The notes below the pieces were generated by a model, which had not been told where the DNA came from, made no database searches, and saw nothing but the letters and a program-made list of their open reading frames with translations. Shown here piece after piece: positions 44,345-56,047 of a DNA stretch of 64,000 bases. The stretch comes from Macrophomina tecta (lineage: Eukaryota > Ascomycota > Dothideomycetes > Botryosphaeriales > Botryosphaeriaceae). The stretch is from NCBI GenBank assembly GCA_024180945.1, contig JAKSGN010000007.1, positions 4,526,001 through 4,590,000 of the forward strand. The letters are read 5' to 3'. Position numbers and translations under genes: made by a program. Each line of letters starts with the position of its first letter. The stretch's first letter is position 1.

Positions 44345-47300
44345 TCATCTCCTCTCCACGAGCAGCAGGTGCATGCTGACGTAAGCGAGAACAATGAAAA
44401 CACCGCAGAAAACTGCCAACCCAATGGCGTCCTGCCATAGGGCGAGGACGTTGAAGCCGAAGCTGCTGAGAATTGCAGAGCCAGGAACCTCAATGTCAAG
44501 GCCGTACTTGTGATCAACGAGCGAGAGGTACTTGACTTCATTGACAATGAGACCTTCGAAGCCGTAATGGAATATAGAAAGCTATGTAATAATCAGTAAT
44601 TTATCACGAGGGATTGAAAAGGCAAATCTTGAAACTTACCGTCTGCAACCACAGAGCAGACTTGGGAATAGTCTCGTGGTTGAGTAGAAATCCACCAAAA
44701 AGCAATGAAAACAGCATAACCAATGTCGCAATGAGGTTGGCAACTCCCTGATGCCTCACAAGCACACCAATAAAGAGGCAGATGTTCGCAGCAGCCAGGT
44801 TGAACAGGGTGAGGAAGAGCATGAACTTCCAGAATTCAGCCGCAGCCGGAATGAGGCCAGTCATGGGGTAGACAATAGCTCCCATGATGAGCGGCGGGAT
44901 CAGACGGAGCGGAATGATGTCGAACAGAACCTTGGCGGCGAAATACGCAATGGGCTTGTAGTACCCCTTGGCACGCTCACGCATGAAGATCAGGCGCTCC
45001 GGAGCGAAGACGGTGAGCGAAGTGAGAGTGCTGAACCCGAACAGAGCAAGCAAGAAGAAGAACAAACCCAAGCGGTTCTGGAAACCCTTGATGTCGTCGG
45101 TGAGGCCGTAGAAGAGGTAGCCAATAAGGACGGCAAGCACGATAGCGATGGCGTAGTGAGTCAGCATGAGCAGCGGGTTGCGGTAAAGGTTGCGCCAGGT
45201 ACGCTTGGACAGGATGATGAACTGGCTGAAGACTCCAACCTTGCGGAAGCCCTTGACTTTGTGGCCATTGCCGTTGGCAGCGCCAGAATCGTTATGGCCG
45301 TTGGAGGTATGGGCGGTCATGATGGTCGTGTAGATGTCCTCATGAAGGGCCTCAGCAACATCGGAACGAGAGTAGCTCGAGACGAGGGTGTCAAGATCGG
45401 TGCCGGTGCTTCCCTCAGCAGCGGGCAGAATCTGGTCGGGGTCTTCCAAGATCTGTGGCGGGGGGTTGCCCTGCTGACGATGAAGACGGATGTTGTCCCT
45501 CTCGGTTTCTGGAAGAGACTCATCATCTGTCTTAGGAGTCGGTGGTTGCTCATAACCACTCTTCTTGCGAGTAAAGAGCTGGCGCTCCTGCTGTTGCCTG
45601 ATCGAGGTCCTCCTCTTGTTCTTGGGTCGGGCACTGGCGGATTCCGAAGGGCCATCTTCAATGCTCACGTTGGAAACACTTGGAATAGACTTGACGCCCA
45701 TGGCGCTGCTTGCCCTGGTAGGTGCATCGTCACGCGGGGCAAAGAGAGAACTGTTCTCATCGATCGGAGCGCGCGGAGTCGAAGCATGCATCGTAAGGTC
45801 AACAAGGAAATCAGCAATGTTGAATCCAGGAGGGCAGGGGTATCCGATATTATCAAAGTAGGCCTGGCAGTTGGCAAAGGGCCCAGAGTAGACGGTCCTT
45901 CCCTTGGCCAGCAGAATAAGCTGGTCGAAAAGCGCAACAATGTTGGACCTCGGCTGATGGATCGTGAACACGACCGTTCTGTTGTACGTCTTGACCAAGT
46001 GAACGAGGCATTCCACGACGTTGAAAGCGTTGTAAGCATCCAGACCGCTGGTGGGCTCGTCAAGGAACAGAATACTGGGGCTAGTGACGAGCTCGCAGGC
46101 GATTCCGACTCTGCGCTTCTCACCACCGGAAATGCCACGACCGTTCCCCTCCTCCGAACCGATTAGCTGGTGGCGGATATGGTAAATTCCGAGTTGTTTC
46201 TCGATATCCTCAACCCTTTGCTCCTTGGCGGAACGGCTCATCTCCTTGGGCAGACGAAGGAGGGCGGAATCCATAATGGTCTCATGGACGGTCAGAGTGG
46301 GCAAGAGAGCATCTTCCTGGTCGACGAAGCCAATGACGCTCCTGAAGTCGTCATTGGGGATCTTCTCTCCGTTGACGTAAATGTCACCATATACGCTGCC
46401 GCGCTTGTTCTTCCTAGCCAGGATGTCCAGGAAAGTCGTCTTTCCGGCACCTGAAGCACCCATAATGGCCATGAGCTCCCCCGGCCGGACCGCACCTTGA
46501 ATGTTGGTCAGTATTTGCTTGCCATTCAGCTGGTACGACACATTCTCGAAGTGGAGAGCAGCAGGCTTGTGGTCCGCGATGAGCTTGGCAGCCTCGTCGT
46601 CCTCGTCGTCCGTAAGGTGAATAGGACCCCAGCCGTGGGCGGCGCTTCTCCTTGACAGCATCCACACGGTAAGAATGACGGCAACGAGGAAGAGGGCACA
46701 TCCGGAGATGACTCCAGCGATCAAGCGGCTGTTGATGGTCTTCACCGGGCGCGTGTAACCGGGGATCTCGGTCTCGTGCAGGCATTCTCCAGAATGGCAG
46801 CGCAGCGTAATGCTTTCATCGCCGAAGACACTTGCGATGAGGTCATTCATGGCAGGTTCGGAGAAAGTGCTGCCATCGTCGCTGCTGCCACCATCGGTTG
46901 AGATGGTCTTGAATGTGGCCGGGCCCTTGATGGACTCATCCAAGAATTCGCCGATGTCGATGGAGCCCTCCTCTCCGCAAAGCATGCGCCCAGGAATGCA
47001 AGAGCACTTGACATTCTCACAGCGGTATTTGGTGGTATTCCGGTTGGACTGCTGGTCGACGGAGAAGCGGCACGTATCGAGAGAGCAGTAGAAGGACTCC
47101 TTCTGGTCAACCCAGACTAGACGTTGTCAGCAGTGCCCGTGCAGAAGAGTGGGGGTGAGCGTACACTGGAAATTGCACTCTTCCGTCTCGGTGTTGCAGG
47201 AGAAGGTGGCCTGGGGCTTCTGCTCCTTCAGCTGGTCCAGGATCTTGCGGTTCGTGATGTCGCACATCTGGTAGTTCTCCTTGACCACGAGGCCTTCGCG

Positions 47301-47723
47301 GTAGCAAACGCCATCGACGCCCTCAGGCATCAGGGCGTTGCAGGCCTGGTTGGTGGTGCACACATTGCAATTGATGCCCGCCCAGCCCTCTTTGCAGTTG
47401 CACTGCGCACCCTCGCGCGGTGCTCGGTCACGGCCGTCGGCCAGCGAGCCGCAGACGGGATCTGAGCAGTCATTGCCACCGAAGCCGGGCGGGCACACGC
47501 AGCGGCCGTTGCTCTTGCTGCAAGAGGCGAACTGATGGCACGGGAACTGCTCGAGGTTGCAGTTGAAGCACGGAGGGCAGCCGTCGGGGCGGTCGTCGTA
47601 GAGCGAGAAGGGATCCTGCAGCATGTCGTTGCTGGTGTAGTTTGCGAACGTCTTCTGCGCCGCCGCGACGGACGATAGCGCAGCGGCGGCGAGCACCGGG
47701 GCGGCCCAGAATGGTGAGCGCAT
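44345..47723 (-). CDS. ADP1: ABCG-type transporter with EGF-like N-terminus (Adp1-like)
   Basis: Exons 47723-47165, 47116-44640 and 44581-44345; introns 48 and 58 nt; about 1090 residues, close to yeast Adp1 (1049). The start at 47723 gives a signal peptide ([22 protein letters not shown]). A lumenal or extracellular Cys-rich region with EGF-like modules follows (for example Cys-Val-Cys-Pro-Pro-Gly-Phe-Gly-Gly and Cys-Asn-Cys-Lys-Glu-Gly-Trp-Ala-Gly). One transmembrane helix comes near residue 330. The ABC domain has Walker [11 protein letters not shown], signature ISGGEKRRV and Walker [14 protein letters not shown] long Ser/Arg/Glu-rich linker leads to the ABC2 membrane domain, and the last exon encodes the final helices and an Arg-Arg end. 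Transport substrate unknown. It shares a 707-bp divergent promoter with the aminotransferase. Confidence 0.92.
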
Positions 47724-48430
47724 GGTGTCGGTGGTGATGGGCGTGGCCCAAGCTGCGCGTGCAGGCGGAGCTATCGAGGGGACGAAGCAGCAGCCTGGAG
47801 CTGGCGGCGCGAGGGCAGGTCTTTGAGGAGCGGCACGAGCGGCAGATGCGACGCGCACGGCAGCGAAGAATTTGTCGCGACGGATAGCGCGGGCTCAGCG
47901 GAGCATCCCGATGCGGCGCGTGAGCTGGGTGTGAGCGATGGCGGTGAAGCAGTTGAGTCGCGAGCGTGCTTGCCTGCTGGTGTGGAGACGCTGCGCTTGG
48001 GCTGCGGGGACTGGCTGGAGGCTGGCAGCAGCCCGTCCTCGGTCGCGCCTGCGCCCGCTCGCACCAATGCCCGCCGCTGCTCGGCTTCATGTGCCCCGGC
48101 GGCCAGCCAAGAGCGCGCGCGCAGTGCTGGCGTCAGCTGCACTTCCTCGCCCGCCTCTTCTCCATCGGCTGGCCCCAGCGCGACACGAAGAGCCGGAGCT
48201 GCGGCGCCAACGGCTGCGGCGCGCGGGAAGCTCGCAGTGCGCCCCCGAACCCTCCGCTCGTCCTGGGCGCCGGCCCTGCATCTGCACGACACGACACGCT
48301 ATAAGCTCTCCCACGCCCGCTGCTTTGCGAATCACAGCAGCCTGTCTGATCGCTGGATCGCTCGTCTACGCCAATCAGAGCGCCCGCTGCCCTGTTCACG
48401 TCGAGCGGCCGCCGATCAACTGCTGCCGTC
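47724..48430. promoter_or_regulatory. divergent promoter region, Adp1-like / aminotransferase
   Basis: 707 bp, very GC-rich, with no gene of its own; all open frames here are shadows of composition. No TATA box close to either start. Confidence 0.5.
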
Positions 48431-49984
48431 ATGGTCAACCTGGAGCCCTTCGGCGTCGAGGAGGTAGGTGTCTCTGCCTTTGCACCTTCTTCCACACCTC
48501 TTCCCCGTGCCTTCCGGCGCCCCCGCCGCGCCATGGGCGTGCCTGCTGCGGATTGGGTCCACGTCTCTGCGACCGCGGCATTTCTCATCCGGCTGATCGA
48601 GTGGAGCCATGTCGACCGCTCTCCCTCAGCTGCCAAGCGAAGCGTGGAAGAGACGGGATGGTCGACTGATGTTTCTGACACATTTGCATACCACGAATCC
48701 GCCGCCCTGTTCCAGAACGCCAGCACTGATTCATGTAGTGGATGGACGCCTATGAAAACTCCGCCAAGTACAATCTCGCCGAGACCTGCTGTGCATCCAT
48801 TTCCGTCGAGCAATTGCAGTCCCTGGCCGAGGACCCTGCTGAGAAGTCAGTCAGCATTCTGTCCACTTCGGAGAAATTGACCTATGGCGCAATCCGTGGG
48901 AGTGAGGCTCTCCGGAAGAACCTCTCCAATCTTTACTCCTCCAAGGCTGCCTCCAGGCTGCCTGAGGAAAACGTTCTGATCACTCCGGGTGCCATCATGG
49001 CAAATGCCCTAGTCTTCTACTCACTCATAGGACCCGGAGATCATGTGATTGTTCATCATCCCACTTACCAGCAGCTGTACGAGGTGCCGAGAAGTCTAGG
49101 TGCTGATGTCGACCTGTGGGAAGCGAAGGCCGAGAAAGGATGGATACCAGACCTGGACGAGCTAAAGGCGTTAGTGAAGCCAAACACAAAGCTCATTGTG
49201 ATTAAGTAGGGAACCACAAAACCTTGGGAAGAAGGTACAGAACTGACACGTCACGTCCAGCAACCCCAACAACCCCACCGGGGCCATCCTCCCGAAGAGC
49301 CTTATGCAAAACCTCGTCGACTTTGCCGAGACCAAGTCTATCGCCATCCTCAGCGACGAGGTCTACCGGCCCGTCTTCCACAGCGTCTCGCCCATTGACC
49401 CAGACTTCCCTCCCTCCATCCTGTCGCTCGGATATGAGCATGCCATCGCCACTGGCTCCCTCTCTAAAGCCTACAGCCTCGCCGGCATCCGCGTCGGCTG
49501 GATCGCCTCTCGTAGCTCCGCCATCGTCGAAAAGATTGCCGCTGCCCGCCACTACACGACCATCAGCGTCAGCAGCCTCGATCAGCAAGTGGCCACTCGT
49601 GCACTCAGCTCATCCACCATCCATGCCCTGCTTGCTCGCAACATCGGTCTCGCCCGCACCAATCTTGAGATCCTGGACAAGTTCGTCATCAAGCACGACG
49701 ACGTGGTTGAGTGGGTGAAGCCGAAAGCCGGCACGACCGCGTTTCTGAAGTTCCATAGAGAAGGAAAACCGGTAGATGCGGCCAATTTCTGTAAGACGCT
49801 GTTGGATGAGACAGGAGTCTTGTTCGTGCCTGGTCCTGGGAGCTTTGGGAAGAGGTTCCCCGGCTACGTAAGGGTGGGCTTCTGCTGTGAGACCGAAATT
49901 TTGAAGCAAGGGTTAGAAAAGGTGAGACTGTGGATGAAGAAGAATTTTGACGACGTTCCTGTGGTGGACGACACTGCGGAGTAA
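48431..49984 (+). CDS. PLP-dependent aminotransferase, class I/II
   Basis: Exons 48431-48463, 48739-49205 and 49261-49984; introns 275 and 55 nt; 407 residues, the normal length for fold-type I enzymes. The first exon has only 11 codons and is supported by frame and the acceptor TGTAG before Trp-Met-Asp. Features in order: a Tyr-Asn-Leu-Ala-Glu-Thr start, LTYGAIRGSEALRKNLS, the PGAIMAN nucleation segment, HPTYQQLYEVPRS, NNPNNPTG with the substrate-binding Asn, SDEVYR, and the Schiff-base lysine in GSLSKAYSLAGIRVGW. The late Gly-Tyr-Val-Arg-Val-Gly-Phe provides the carboxylate-binding Arg. Substrate unknown; it belongs to the MalY/capreomycidine-synthase-like side of the family by general look. 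The 275-nt first intron is unusually long for this locus. Confidence 0.9.
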
Positions 49985-50566
49985 GCCCGAGGAAACAGTA
50001 CGCGAAGATGGGTCCTCAAAGACGTGTGTAGAAAAGAGAAAACAGAAAAGGGGTTGATGTCTTCAATTACACTGTCACCACACCTTGTCCCAGCGCTGGC
50101 ACTGAACCCACCTGCAATGAGCTGATAGCCCAGAGTCCCCCTAGAAGATGGGAGTCGCAAAAGAGAGCCTGCAAAATTCGAGCGGTTGCTCAAGCACCCC
50201 GTCACATGAGCTACGAGGGTCCTTCTGATAGACTACTTCGCAGGCAGCTTGTATGACGGCAGGTCTGTTCAGGAAACTTTTTATACACTCCTGCTCGGGC
50301 CGTAAAGACGATGAGGATAAGAGGAAGGCTTGTTTGTGTATTGTATTGTAGACTGATCTTGCATATGGTTACGAGGGGAGTTGAAGCATTCGTCCCATGC
50401 AAAAGTATTTGTCGTCTTCAAGCATTTACATCCAGACGAATGCTTCACCTCCTCAAGCTTCAGCTTCCAACCCGGCTCTCAGCATACACCCGGTTTAAAT
50501 GCATGGTCCGTACCCTAGGTTCTGCAGATTCACCGTACACCTCGGTAGGACCTGGACACGATCGCA
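49985..50566. other. intergenic between convergent genes
   Basis: 582 bp of two 3' flanks. Nothing else recognised. Confidence 0.5.
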
Positions 50567-52027
50567 CTAGTCCAGCACCGGCCTCCACATCTTCCTCGCC
50601 ACAAATCCCTGGACTCCCTCATCCGCCATGATTTCCTCCGACAACCTCCCGGTAACCACACTCCTCTCCACCTCTACCCCTCCCACGAAGAACGCCTCGA
50701 ATCCTGCGGGACTATCATCATCCCCACCATCCCTCCTCCTCCTCCTCCTCCTCCTCCTCCTCCACACCCCCCTGCCATCTCCCGTTCTGACCTTTACAAA
50801 CCCAGAGTTCGCCTTGTCCAGTGAGAGATGCCATCTCCGCTGATGCACAGATCCGATACTATTGGTCGCTCCAGTGTACGCATTTTCTTCACGTATCCGC
50901 GCGTCTTCCCCGTTTTCATCGTCCGAGGCGGCCGCCGCGACGGCGCTCTCCTCGAGGTCCGCCGAGTCTCCTCCTCGGCTGTCCTGCTCATCCGAAGACT
51001 GCGAACCCCCCTTCGCGCGGCCCGACGACGGGTCAGCCCTCCGGCGCTTCCTTTTCAGTCCGCGCGGCTGCCTAACTATGTTGTTATCCGGCGGCAAGCG
51101 CAGCGTCACAGTGTAGCCTTGCGGGAGGCGAGTGCCATGCAGACGCAGGCGTATGTAAGCCTAACAGCGCGTTTAGAAAATGATCCGCAACCCTCCCCTG
51201 CAATCTCTTTCCGCTTACGCTCTGGAACGCCTTCACAAGCCGCTCATTCTCCGGCTCGCGCCAGTCCACACCAGCCTCCTCCTCGTCCGTCTCGACGGCC
51301 GGCGGGTGCCTGTCGAGGACCTCGTACTCGCCCGTGTCCCAGATGAGCAACGAGCCAGTCGCGTGCGATGCCGACTCGATCAGGTTATTCTAACAACACG
51401 CGTCAGCAACAATACTCCAGCAGACCGTTTTGATTAGAGAAAAAGAAAGAAAGAAAGAAGGGACAGAGATTCAAATACTTCCAAAACAACGCAGCTCACC
51501 CCGCTCTCTTCGCTTTACACGACCGACTGGCAAGAGGGGACAGGAGGACAGAGAAGGCATACCCACAAGCAATGCACCCTCGTCTCCACCGCCATGCGCC
51601 CCTGCCTCCTCGACCCCACATTCCCCGGCAACCCGTACGGAATGGCCCAGCTCACGCAGCTCGTGCGCGAGAACTGCAGGCGCAGGTCGTAGTGCACGCC
51701 GGCGACGGGGTGGTTGTGCTGGTGCACGACGAAGTGACGGCCGTGCCGGTCCTGGTTGCGCTGATACAAGGCCTTGAACTCCTCGATCGAGATGCGCGGC
51801 GGCGAGGTGCCTAGCATCGGTCTTGAGCGGGCGGCTAGGTGGGCGGAGAAGTAGGCGAGATGGTCCCTCACCTGGGCCTCGCCCGCTTCGACGGCGGCGA
51901 GAGCGGGTGGTGGCGGAGCGGAAGAATCACCATCTTGTTGATTTCGAGCAGCGTAACACTTCCTTCTGCCTTTCGGGGGCGGGGGCGAAATCTCTCTTGT
52001 GAGGGAGAAGAAGACGGGTTCTGGCAT
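50567..52027 (-). CDS. LigD-type 3'-phosphoesterase (PE) domain protein
   Basis: Exons 52027-51563, 51389-51219 and 51160-50567, introns 173 and 58 nt, 409 residues. The domain is known from the 3'-end-healing module of bacterial ligase LigD, where it trims 3'-phosphates and ribonucleotides in end joining; standalone fungal relatives exist. Visible core: FVVHQHNHPVAGVHYDLRLQ (the His and Tyr-Asp-Leu-Arg of the active site), SCVSWAIPYGLP, then a Trp-Asp-Thr-Gly-Glu-Tyr-Glu-Val segment and LRLHGTRLPQGYTVTL. A long insert splits the domain: Lys/Arg-rich NLS-like sequence, acidic stretch, and a run of ten Arg encoded by a trinucleotide repeat. It ends with a conserved-looking Glu-Arg-Ser-Val-Val-Thr-Gly-Arg-Leu segment. 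Role in DNA repair is inference. Confidence 0.82.
50732..50763. repeat. (CCT)n trinucleotide repeat inside a coding exon
   Basis: About ten CCT units on the plus strand, read as a run of Arg (AGG) codons in the last exon of the phosphoesterase-domain gene. A length change would keep frame but alter the Arg run. Confidence 0.85.
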
Positions 52028-52405
52028 TTTCCTTTCTGAGTGCGTAGGGTCACAAGAGAGGTCGTCCGTGAGGGAGGCGGGATTGTGACGTCAAGTAGTT
52101 TCCGCTACCGCCAAGCTGCGCTGCACTCCTCCGTTCCGCTGCCGCACAAGCGCCCTTGACACAAGAAACGAAGCAAACTGATGATACAGATTTCAACATA
52201 GAATGACCGATCCTCGGGTATCATTTCTACCAAAAATTCAAATGCCTATGTACCTTTTCCCTCTCCTTTTTCTTCTTCCCTCCCTCTGAGCTCATCTTCG
52301 CCCATTCAGTTTTCCACTGGTTTATCCTGCAAATTGCCTATGATATCAACTAAATGATCAGAATAAATAGATTTTCCTTCTCTTTCCGCCCCACGTCGTC
52401 CCTAC
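52028..52405. other. intergenic, 378 bp
   Basis: Promoter of the phosphoesterase-domain gene and 3' flank of the ZZ/EF-hand gene. CT-rich at 52250-52280. No gene. Confidence 0.5.
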
Positions 52406-55400
52406 TCACAAACTCCCAAGCTCCAACCACCCTTCCACAAACACCAACGCGCCCCCACCGGGCCCCTGCATGATCTCTGCAAACTCATCGAAGCTGATCC
52501 TGCCTCTGCCTACCTTCCTGATTTCACTCTCTGCCCCCTCCAGCATCGCCAATCTCGCCAGCCGGCGGTCGTCCGGCGCTTCACGGTGATCGCGCTGCCG
52601 GGCGTATGCGGTGGCCAGATTGGCATTGGGGGCGCGTGCAGCGGCCGACGAGCTGTTGATGGCATCGCGGACGCGCTGCTCGCGGATAGCCGTGCTGACA
52701 AGGGAGAGAAACTCTTCAGGTAAGTCATGGAGGTCGCTCGGGCGCATGGATATCTCCGCTTCGTCGTCCTCGTCATCGTCCTCGTCTTCTTCCGCTGAGG
52801 TGGATTCGCCGGAGCTTGGTGTGTCATCCGAGGAGCTGTCGGATGCGGAGGTTTCGGATGAGATGGGAATGAACAGTGTTGGTTCGTTCACGTGGCTGGG
52901 CGCCGGAGCGGGCGACGGCTGTCGACTGATGGACGATGCGCTCTCTCGTGTTGGTGCCTGCGGCGGGTTCAGAGACGATGTTCTTGGCGGATGGAGGTCA
53001 CGGTCACTGTTCGGCCGGAACTGAGGAAGAGTTGGGTCTAGGTAGAGTTCTGAAGGCATTTGTTCTGCTGGCGGAGCAGGAGGGATGATTTCTGGCGCCA
53101 CAAGCCTCTCGGGCGGCGCTGTCGTGTTGGCGGGAAGACTGTGGCTCCGCGTTGGTAGAAAGCTTCCTTGAGGGGCAAGGCTATTTGGCCGGAACTGTGG
53201 CAGAGTTGGGTCCCTGAGAGGAGAGTTTGTTCTTTGATTGCGCGACCTAACTTCCTGTCTTCTTGACTCCAAAATGCCGGAGTCTGGTTGTGGGCTGGAC
53301 GGCCTGCCACGCATCAGATGCTCGAGCCACCTCAACTCTCGATCTTCACTCGTTTCACGAGTGGCATTGTTGTTGGTTTCGCCGTTGACTTCTCTCTCCG
53401 GTTCTTCCGACCGCCTTGTCCTGTCTGTGCTTCCGCGCTCGCCATCGGCCAATAGATTTGACCTCTCGAAAAGTTCGTCCAGTTGCATGTCCACAAGGTC
53501 TACTTCGAGCCTCGCTTCCCGCTTCTGGGTATCAGTCCTCGTTCCTGAATCGTTCTTCGTTTCCGAGATGCGCTTTGCTGCCTTCGCAATGAGTGATCGA
53601 GCCGAGGTGACGAAATTCTTGTATGCTTCGTTGGATATGCCATTGTTTTCCGCTTGTCGCAGATCGCGCTCAAAAGGCTGGAAGACCTCCTCAACAAATC
53701 CATCCAGAGCATTGATATCTTCGTCCGGGGTCGTGCCCTTGTTCTTCAGCATTTGATAGGTCTTCCAGCTCCGGCCGGTGACCAACGAGACAAACTGGAG
53801 GGAGACTTTCATAAGCTCCTCAGCTTCTGGAGATCTTACAAGCGGATCATTCTTGAAGTCTGCACCGGTCTTCTCCTCCATTTCCTTGACGAACTCGTTG
53901 ACTTTTTGACGCCACATTTGCCGCTCCGTCTTGGTCGCCTGGACTTCCATGGCCAAGTCCTCTTTTCTTTTGAAGATGGGGTCGAGCATCTCGTTGCATC
54001 CTTGCTGGGTGACTTGGTAGAGGATGTCTTTACCAAGATCCTCCTCAGCTTGAGGAATCTCGTAGCCGCCCCACCGTTCTCCAACAGGACGAGAAGACGT
54101 GGAAATGTCAGAACGGGCGTCAGACTCAAGGTCGTCAGCGAAACGGACGCGTGAGGACGATCGGGAATGAGTCAGGCGCGTAGAAATGCCGTTTGGGAGA
54201 TCAGCGGGACCATCAACGGCGTTGGACAGAGCAACTGTGGCCTCACTGCTGGGAAGCTCAGGTGCATCTGGGGCAGTGAGACCCTCCTCTTCGTCAATGT
54301 AAAATTCTCTGCGCCTCCAGCGGTCTCCAATAGCATCTTGCCGGGCTCGCGCGATGGACTGAGTTGAGACATTGGCGGAGCTCCGGCCATTCGTGACGCG
54401 GAATTCACCAGACTCGGCGATAAGATCTGCGCGTTCCTCGACGTCATGGCCATTCTCTTGCACGACACCGTTTTCGGAGTGAGGGTCGCCAAACCGATCG
54501 AAGGTCTTTTGTCTCGTGTTAGATCTCGGCCTATTGAAATTCGGCCCACCAAGGAAGGCAGAACTCAAGGGCTGGCTCGACTCGATTGTGTCCATGGCAC
54601 CGGCTACACTGAGGTGTTCCTCGGCGACCATCAGCATGTCTCTGGTCTTTTCACGGAGTATATTGTAATAGGCGCGGAATATGCGCAGAAAGTCCTTGCG
54701 CGTGACGTAGTTATCACCGTCGATGTCATAGCATTCGAATATCTTGCGTAGCTTCGAGCGGCTGTGAGGGCTCATGCGGATGAAGTTCATGCCGAGGACG
54801 AATTCCTTGAAGCCGATCAGGCCATCACCATTGCTGTCGAAGAAAGCAAAGACGCGGTCGTAGACGAGATTCGGAGCAGGGATATTGGCAGTGTATCTGG
54901 GAACGAAAGATTTATCAAAAGCGCGCCTGTCGATCGCAGCACCCAGCTTTTCCGGGTCCTCGTCCCATTGCATGTTGGCAAGGCAGGTGAACTGTTCCCA
55001 AAGACCATCAATTTCCTCCGGCTCGTATTGCGTCTGCTCTTCCAAGCTCTTTCGCACAGCATTCGGCACAATGGACGGCATGTATCCCGGGTTGCCCGGG
55101 AAATAGACGGGCATGGGGTTTCGCGTATAACCCAGGTATCTAGCGGGAACCTTGACTTTCTGGAACATGTGGGTCTTCGGGTGGATGTTCGTAGCCTCAC
55201 AGTCGGAGCACAAGTCGTAGTCGATGCAGTTGGTGCACCGCCAGCGAATGCCTCGAATGGGCGTGGTGCTGCAGCCATCGCAGGTGATGCCACGGTGAAC
55301 GATTCCCTTTTGTCGCGCTTGATCTTCGGCGATGTAGTAGAGCGTCCTCCGGAGAGCGTGCCCGTCGCCGTTCTGGTCGTTGGCCGCCATGCCACCCGCC

Positions 55401-56047
55401 TGCGACTCGGCCTCGTGCCATGAAGCAGCCTCGGTCTCGTCATCGTTGGCGGGAATAGCAAGATCCTGGGCGCCGTCTGTATGAGGAGCGCCGCTGATTC
55501 TGCGATTGTGCCTCCCAAAGGCAGCCACGATCTGAGATCGCGGCAGGCCCCAGTTGAGCAGTCGCCTGTAGATTCTGCCATTCTCCTCCCTCGTGGAGAG
55601 ATGAGCGTTGGGATCGATTTCGCGTTCCAAGTAATTGTCCAAGAACTGGCGCTGGGCCTCTTCGGCGAGCTCCTCAGCCATCCACTGCTCGTGGTGGCAG
55701 ACGCGTCTAAACCAGTCTATATCAGGGAGCCTTCCGGGGAAGAGTGGGAATCGGTGGCGATGGCCGTGGTTCTCGGCATCCTCGACGACGAAAACGCCGT
55801 ACGGGGGCCCGGTGTGGGTGCTGTCGGCGGGGCCAGGCTGGTTCGCGTCCGGGTCGTCGTTGCGGGTGGAGCGCGTGCGACGACGCGGGTTGCGGCGACG
55901 GTGGACGGCATTGCTGCGATGGAGGCCCGAGGCGGGCGGGCGGGCAAAGGTGGACCAGAGAAGGTAGGCAGAGTAGGCGGCGGCAGCTCCGGCGACGGTG
56001 ATCACGACGGGGCGGTATCGCGACAGGGCGGAGGTGGGTGAAGCCAT
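52406..56047 (-). CDS. membrane-anchored ZZ zinc-finger and EF-hand protein
   Basis: Single exon, 1213 residues. An N-terminal hydrophobic helix (residues about 13-33) precedes a strongly Arg-rich patch (51-65), a layout seen in signal-anchored outer-mitochondrial or ER proteins. A ZZ-type zinc finger lies at about 252-298 (Cys-Asp-Gly-Cys, Cys-Thr-Asn-Cys, Cys-Ser-Asp-Cys and a His pair). Two EF-hands follow: FDSNGDGLIGFKEF (about 402-416) and YDIDGDNYVTRKDF (about 440-453), both with good Ca2+ loop residues. Then comes a predicted helical region and a long Ser/Pro/Arg/Glu-rich disordered part with two near-repeats of Pro-Thr-Leu-Pro-Gln-Phe-Arg-Pro-Asn-Ser. The C-terminus ends in a short EF-like RISFDEFAEIM segment. 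Ca2+ sensing at a membrane is inference; I do not know a characterised orthologue. Confidence 0.88.
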   Translation of the reverse strand: MASPTSALSRYRPVVITVAGAAAAYSAYLLWSTFARPPASGLHRSNAVHRRRNPRRRTRSTRNDDPDANQPGPADSTHTGPPYGVFVVEDAENHGHRHRFPLFPGRLPDIDWFRRVCHHEQWMAEELAEEAQRQFLDNYLEREIDPNAHLSTREENGRIYRRLLNWGLPRSQIVAAFGRHNRRISGAPHTDGAQDLAIPANDDETEAASWHEAESQAGGMAANDQNGDGHALRRTLYYIAEDQARQKGIVHRGITCDGCSTTPIRGIRWRCTNCIDYDLCSDCEATNIHPKTHMFQKVKVPARYLGYTRNPMPVYFPGNPGYMPSIVPNAVRKSLEEQTQYEPEEIDGLWEQFTCLANMQWDEDPEKLGAAIDRRAFDKSFVPRYTANIPAPNLVYDRVFAFFDSNGDGLIGFKEFVLGMNFIRMSPHSRSKLRKIFECYDIDGDNYVTRKDFLRIFRAYYNILREKTRDMLMVAEEHLSVAGAMDTIESSQPLSSAFLGGPNFNRPRSNTRQKTFDRFGDPHSENGVVQENGHDVEERADLIAESGEFRVTNGRSSANVSTQSIARARQDAIGDRWRRREFYIDEEEGLTAPDAPELPSSEATVALSNAVDGPADLPNGISTRLTHSRSSSRVRFADDLESDARSDISTSSRPVGERWGGYEIPQAEEDLGKDILYQVTQQGCNEMLDPIFKRKEDLAMEVQATKTERQMWRQKVNEFVKEMEEKTGADFKNDPLVRSPEAEELMKVSLQFVSLVTGRSWKTYQMLKNKGTTPDEDINALDGFVEEVFQPFERDLRQAENNGISNEAYKNFVTSARSLIAKAAKRISETKNDSGTRTDTQKREARLEVDLVDMQLDELFERSNLLADGERGSTDRTRRSEEPEREVNGETNNNATRETSEDRELRWLEHLMRGRPSSPQPDSGILESRRQEVRSRNQRTNSPLRDPTLPQFRPNSLAPQGSFLPTRSHSLPANTTAPPERLVAPEIIPPAPPAEQMPSELYLDPTLPQFRPNSDRDLHPPRTSSLNPPQAPTRESASSISRQPSPAPAPSHVNEPTLFIPISSETSASDSSSDDTPSSGESTSAEEDEDDDEDDEAEISMRPSDLHDLPEEFLSLVSTAIREQRVRDAINSSSAAARAPNANLATAYARQRDHREAPDDRRLARLAMLEGAESEIRKVGRGRISFDEFAEIMQGPGGGALVFVEGWLELGSL

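Noticed and set aside
44751..46166. 471-codon plus-strand open frame
   Set aside because: Exact antisense shadow of the ABC transporter exon.
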